In this document: one piece after another, positions 30,828 through 33,758 of the stretch | How the letters are laid out: the number at the start of each line of letters is the position of its first letter | Position numbering within the stretch: the first letter of the stretch is position 1 | Origin: Dokdonella_A sp051958935 | GTDB lineage: Bacteria; Pseudomonadota; Gammaproteobacteria; Xanthomonadales; Rhodanobacteraceae | DNA length: 33,758 nt | Direction: 5' to 3' | Assembly: GCF_051958935.1 (NCBI RefSeq) | Contig: NZ_JBQCFP010000201.1 | Coordinates: forward strand, 1 to 33,758 | The notes under the pieces: model-generated | Told to the model about the DNA's origin: nothing | Seen by the model: only the letters and a program-made list of their open reading frames with translations | Databases searched by the model: none | Made by a program: the position numbers and the translations under genes

Positions 30828-31970
30828 ATGCCGACGACCGTTGTCGCGCTGCGCGAAACCGTACCGGGCGAACGCCGCGTCGCATTGACGCCCGAGGTCG
30901 CGAAGAAGCTCAAGGCGCGCGGCGCCGACATCGTGATCGAGCCGGGGATGGGGCAGGGCGCGTATTTCGCCGACGCTGCCTACGCCGGTTGCGAAGCGGC
31001 CGCCGACGCGCGTGCCGCGCTTGCCCGGGCCGACGTGCTGCTGCGCGTGCAGCCACCCTCGCTCGAGGAGATCGCCGCCCTCAAGGAAGGCGCGGTGGTC
31101 ATCGCCCACCTGCAGCCGCACCTCGCGCCGGAACGGACCAAGGCACTGCGCGATCGCCGCATCACCGCGTTCGCGATGGAACTGCTGCCGCGCACGACGC
31201 GTGCGCAGGCGATGGACGTGCTCTCTTCGCAGGCGGCGGTTTCCGGCTACAAGGCGGTACTCATCGCGGCGGAAGCAGCGCCGAAGTTCTTTCCGATGCT
31301 GACCACCGCGGCCGGCACGATCCGGCCGAGCAAGGTGCTCGTCGTCGGCGCCGGCGTCGCCGGCCTGCAGGCGATCGCGACCGCACGCCGCCTCGGCGCG
31401 CAGGTCGAGGGTTTCGACGTGCGCCCCGAGACGAAGGAGCAGATCGAATCGCTCGGCGCGAAGTTCCTCGACCTCGGCGTCAGCGCCGCCGGCAGCGGTG
31501 GCTACGCGCGCGAACTCACCGCCGAGGAACGCGAACAGCAACAACGAGCGCTCGCCGAACAACTCAAGGCCTTCGACGTCGTCGTCACCACCGCCGCGGT
31601 GCCCGGGCGCAAGGCGCCACGCATCATCTCGGCCGCGATGGTCGCCGGCATGAAGGCGGGCGCGGTGATCGTCGACATCGCCGCCGAAACCGGCGGCAAC
31701 GTCGAGGGCACCGAAGCGGGCCGATCCGTACTGAGCGCGAACGGCGTGAGCATCATCGGCACGACCAACCTGCCGGCGAGCGCGCCCGTGCACGCGAGCG
31801 AGATGTATGCCCGCAACCTCTACAACTTCCTCGAGCTGTCCCTCAAGGACGGCACGCTGACGCTGGACTGGGACGACGAGCTGATCGCGAAGACCTGCCT
31901 GACGCACGCGGGCGAGATCCGCCACGAGTCGACGAGGCAACACATTGAAGGTGAAACGCAGAGAGATTGA
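30828..31970 (+). CDS. pntAA: NAD(P) transhydrogenase subunit alpha part 1
   Basis: A 380-residue soluble domain I of proton-translocating transhydrogenase, which binds NAD(H). It opens TVVALRETVPGERRVALTPE; the dinucleotide fold is VLVVGAGVAGLQAIATARRL followed by EGFDVRPETKEQ; SAAGSGGYARELT and VITTAA-like VVVTTAAVPGRKAP are family marks, then VIVDIAAETGGNVEGT. The normal end is near DELIAKTCLTHAGEIRHES; the last residues TRQHIEGETQRD and the TGA (31968-31970) run into the left inverted repeat of the inserted element. The start is the ATG at 30828 behind GTGAGGG; a GTG at 30816 is that ribosome site. Split alpha subunits are usual in many bacteria. Confidence 0.95.
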   Translation: MPTTVVALRETVPGERRVALTPEVAKKLKARGADIVIEPGMGQGAYFADAAYAGCEAAADARAALARADVLLRVQPPSLEEIAALKEGAVVIAHLQPHLAPERTKALRDRRITAFAMELLPRTTRAQAMDVLSSQAAVSGYKAVLIAAEAAPKFFPMLTTAAGTIRPSKVLVVGAGVAGLQAIATARRLGAQVEGFDVRPETKEQIESLGAKFLDLGVSAAGSGGYARELTAEEREQQQRALAEQLKAFDVVVTTAAVPGRKAPRIISAAMVAGMKAGAVIVDIAAETGGNVEGTEAGRSVLSANGVSIIGTTNLPASAPVHASEMYARNLYNFLELSLKDGTLTLDWDDELIAKTCLTHAGEIRHESTRQHIEGETQRD

Positions 31971-31997
31971 AACACGAAGCACACCGAGCACACGAAG
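31967..31997 (+). repeat. Left terminal inverted repeat
   Basis: A 31-bp arm, an exact reverse complement of 32375-32405. Units of 9 bp start at 31972 (ACACGAAGC), 31981 (ACACCGAGC) and 31990 (ACACGAAGG, its last base beyond the matched arm). The TGA at 31968-31970 is the pntAA stop. Confidence 0.9.
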
Positions 31998-32002
31998 GAA
32001 GC

Positions 32003-32370
32003 ATGGACGGGCATGTCGAGGGAATTCGACGCTGTTTCGCACAAGGTGCCATCGAGGTACATCGCCAACTCGGTCCGGGGCTTCTGGAGTCCGTATACCG
32101 AGTATGCCTGGCATACGGGCTGGCGGCGGCCGGGTGCGCGTGTGGGCAGGAAAGGCCCGTTCCGATTCGCTACAAGGGAGTCGACCTTGTTGCGGTTTTC
32201 GCATGGATCTGTTGGTCGAACAGGAATTGGTGGTGGAGTTGGAGTCGGTGGAACCGTTGTTGCCGGTTCACGGCGCGCAGCTACTGAGCCTGTCGGGATT
32301 GCGCACGGGACTTCTGATCAACTTCAACGGCAAGGTTCTGCGAAACGGTGTGAGGCGGCTGGTGGTGTGA
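32003..32370 (+). pseudogene. GxxExxY-family (PD-(D/E)XK-like) gene, frameshifted
   Basis: Frame 1 from the ATG at 32003 reads through AIEVHRQLGPGLLESVYRVC, with GxxExxY at Gly26-Glu29-Tyr32, to PIRYKGVDLV. The family sequence then resumes one frame over: CGFRMDLLVEQELVVELESV, then EPLLPVHGAQLL and TGLLINFNGKVLRNGVRRLV, ending at TGA 32368-32370. One missing base near 32189-32191 explains the break; restored, it would be about 122 residues, the usual family length. In the second half the family's E-x-K (VVELKAVE) reads ELE, so the expected catalytic Lys is Glu. The family is placed in the PD-(D/E)XK nuclease superfamily; its function is unknown. A sequencing error could account for the shift but not for the Lys change. 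Confidence 0.85.
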
Positions 32371-32374
32371 TTTT

Positions 32375-32405
32375 CTTCGTGTGCTCGGTGTGCTTCGTGT
32401 TTCAA
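32375..32405 (-). repeat. Right terminal inverted repeat
   Basis: A 31-bp arm, an exact reverse complement of 31967-31997. It starts 4 bases after the stop codon of the GxxExxY gene and ends 23 bases before the pntAB start codon. Confidence 0.9.
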
Positions 32406-32428
32406 GCTTTGCTTTGACGGAGGCGACG

Positions 32429-32719
32429 ATGATTGACGGATTTCTCGCGCTGTACATCTTCATGCTCGCCGCGTTCACCGGCAAGGAAATCATCGGGCGC
32501 GTGCCGGTGATCCTGCATACGCCGCTGATGTCGGGGTCGAACTTCGTGCATGGCATCGTGCTGGTCGGGGCGATGATCGCGCTCGCGCACGCCGAGTCGC
32601 CGCTCGCGATCGCGATCGGTTTCATCGGTGTCGTGCTCGGGGCGGGCAACGCGGCCGGTGGCTACGTCGTGACCGAGCGCATGCTCGAGATGTTCAAGTC
32701 GAGCAAGGACAGGAAGTGA
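32429..32719 (+). CDS. pntAB: NAD(P) transhydrogenase subunit alpha part 2
   Basis: A 96-residue membrane protein with three spans (FLALYIFMLAAFTGKEIIG; FVHGIVLVGAMIALAHA; LAIAIGFIGVVLGAGNAAGG), the part of domain II carried by the alpha side, with VPVILHTPLMSGSNFVHGI as family signature. It forms part of the proton channel with PntB. Start ATG at 32429 behind GGAGG (32419-32423), lying just outside the right inverted repeat, so its own ribosome site is intact. Confidence 0.95.
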   Translation: MIDGFLALYIFMLAAFTGKEIIGRVPVILHTPLMSGSNFVHGIVLVGAMIALAHAESPLAIAIGFIGVVLGAGNAAGGYVVTERMLEMFKSSKDRK

Positions 32720-32768
32720 TGTCGCCGACATTCCGATTCCACCGCTGCCGCACGTCCGGGAAGCATTG

Positions 32769-33758
32769 ATGGATACGCAGACACTGCTGGTCTACTTCGC
32801 GAAGGCGTCCTACCTGCTCGCCGCCGCGCTGTTCATCCTCGGCATCAAGCGCATGTCATCGCCGGTGACGGCGCGCGCGGGCATCAGATGGGCCGGCGTC
32901 GGCATGGTGATCGCGACGCTCGCGACGTTCGCGATCACCGGCGCGCACAATGTCGGCTGGATCATCGGCGGCATCGCGCTCGGCGTGATCCCGACCTGGC
33001 TGTGGGGCAGGAAGGTCGCGATGACCGACATGCCGCAGATGGTCGCGTTGTTCAACGGCATGGGCGGCGGCTCCGCCGCGGCGATCGGTGCGGGGGAACT
33101 GCTCAAGTTCTCGCAGCCGGGTGCACCGGTGCCGCCGCTCGCGACGCTCGCGCTCGCCGTCGTCGGTGCGCTGATCGGTTCGATCTCTATGACCGGCTCG
33201 ATCATCGCCTGGGCCAAGCTCGACGGCCGCATGGACAAGGTCTTCCGCTTCGGCGGCCAGCAGGCGGTGAACTTCCTCGTGTTCGCCGCGGCCGTGCTCG
33301 CGGGCCTCGCGCTCATCGCATGGAAGCTCGATGCGAACCTCGTGATCGTGTTCTTCGCGCTCGCGCTCGTGTTCGGCGTGCTCATGACCCTGCCGATCGG
33401 TGGCGCCGACATGCCGGTCGTGATCTCGCTCTACAACGCCTTCACCGGCCTCGCGGTCGCGTTCGAAGGATACGCGATGGGCATCGAAGCGCTCATCGTC
33501 GCCGGCATGGTGGTCGGCGCGGCGGGCACGTTCCTCACCCAGCTGATGGCCAAGGCGATGAACCGGCCGATCAGCAACGTGCTGTTCTCGAACTTCGGCG
33601 GTGGCGGCAGCGGCGAGACGATTGCCGGTGCGCAGAAGCCGATCGAGCCGGCCGACGCGGCCTCGCTGCTGTACATGGCCGAGAAGGTCATCATCGTGCC
33701 CGGCTACGGCATGGCCGTCGCGCAGGCGCAGCACAAGATCTGGGAACTGTCGCAGGCG
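32769..33758 (+). CDS. pntB: NAD(P) transhydrogenase subunit beta, 3' end outside window
   Basis: 330 codons open to the window edge. The N-terminal part is membrane domain II with about eight or nine spans (TLLVYFAKASYLLAAALFIL ... NVGWIIGGIALGVIPTWLWG; MVALFNGMGGGSAAAIGAGE; NFLVFAAAVLAGLALIAW; LIVAGMVVGAAGTFLTQLMA). The linker and beginning of the NADP(H)-binding domain III follow (AASLLYMAEKVIIVPGYGMA VAQAQH). Full-length PntB is about 460-480 residues, so about 70% is present. The start is the ATG at 32769, 49 bp after pntAB. It completes the H+-pumping NADPH-generating complex. Confidence 0.95.
   Translation, partial: MDTQTLLVYFAKASYLLAAALFILGIKRMSSPVTARAGIRWAGVGMVIATLATFAITGAHNVGWIIGGIALGVIPTWLWGRKVAMTDMPQMVALFNGMGGGSAAAIGAGELLKFSQPGAPVPPLATLALAVVGALIGSISMTGSIIAWAKLDGRMDKVFRFGGQQAVNFLVFAAAVLAGLALIAWKLDANLVIVFFALALVFGVLMTLPIGGADMPVVISLYNAFTGLAVAFEGYAMGIEALIVAGMVVGAAGTFLTQLMAKAMNRPISNVLFSNFGGGGSGETIAGAQKPIEPADAASLLYMAEKVIIVPGYGMAVAQAQHKIWELSQA

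Larger units (their letters stand above)
31967..32405. mobile_element. 439-bp TIR-bounded element carrying a GxxExxY gene
   Basis: Perfect 31-bp inverted repeats lie at 31967-31997 and 32375-32405. Each begins TTGAAACACGAAG and contains three 9-bp units (ACACGAAGC, ACACCGAGC, ACACGAAG). Between them is one gene-sized frame that fills the unit almost exactly (32003-32370). There is no transposase, so mobilisation would need to be in trans or by an unknown route. The unit sits between pntAA and pntAB, which are normally adjacent. The left 18 bases (31962-31979) recur inverted at 26978-26995. Confidence 0.8.

Noticed and set aside
31945..32370. Plus-strand frame treated as a whole 141-residue gene
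   Set aside because: Only its second half matches the GxxExxY family; the first half is the wrong frame of the same gene, so the locus is a frameshifted copy.
1..33758. CRISPR arrays, prophage or integrative element genes
   Set aside because: No regularly spaced repeats, integrase, capsid, relaxase or transposase genes were seen on either strand.

Overview
The window is chromosomal DNA from a very GC-rich gammaproteobacterium, most likely order Lysobacterales (Xanthomonadales), perhaps Rhodanobacteraceae (inferred, not searched). Reasons: the ftsY / AsmA-like / mutY / yggX block divergent from rsmD-coaD-lipoprotein-ferredoxin; a secreted beta-propeller ending in GFDG; REP-type repeats of the GTGGGAGC...GCCGCGATGC kind; and start codons placed directly behind -10-like hexamers. 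No phage, conjugation or CRISPR genes are visible.

Layout. 1-710 (minus): most of a Rieske non-haem iron oxygenase, cut by the window edge. 805-5007: an ArnT/PMT-type membrane glycosyltransferase followed by a CadC-like winged-helix/TPR transmembrane regulator. 5341-9754: secreted LVIVD propeller, XRE repressor (minus), secreted choice-of-anchor-like protein and a pair of overlapping small genes. 9832-11647: YceH-family protein and a secreted alpha/beta hydrolase. 11995-12070: tRNA-Phe(GAA) with a good sigma-70 promoter. 12563-13765: three small unknown genes and an RRM RNA-binding protein. 13782-15801 (minus): arsenic operon arsR-arsI-arsC-aquaporin, with a 26-bp dyad operator lying in the arsR promoter. 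15995-16989 (minus): hemerythrin and low-affinity iron permease, overlapping at GTGA. 17314-20749 (minus): a short ORF, then yggX, mutY, AsmA-like and ftsY. 20816-22813 (plus): rsmD, coaD, lipoprotein, ferredoxin. 22953-26850 (plus): gamma-glutamyltransferase, metallo-beta-lactamase-fold hydrolase, short TMEM43-like protein, MAPEG protein. 27027-30655: Nudix hydrolase, TPR/propeller secreted protein, 5'-3' exonuclease, nitroreductase. 30828-33758: proton-translocating transhydrogenase pntAA-pntAB-pntB, the last cut by the window edge.

The most notable structure is inside the pnt operon. A 439-bp unit bounded by perfect 31-bp inverted repeats (31967-31997 and 32375-32405) separates pntAA from pntAB. 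It carries only a frameshifted GxxExxY-family (PD-(D/E)XK-like) gene. The inverted repeats are built of about three 9-bp units. A related sequence without a gene lies at 26857-26995, suggesting a dispersed family of small elements. The left inverted repeat supplies the stop codon of pntAA.

The arsenic operon is the clearest functional unit: ArsR senses As(III), ArsI probably cleaves C-As bonds of organoarsenicals, ArsC reduces arsenate, and an unusual aquaporin (NPL and NPA motifs, Ala at the usual selectivity-filter Arg) may let arsenite leave. mutY-yggX links base-excision repair to iron/oxidative-damage protection.
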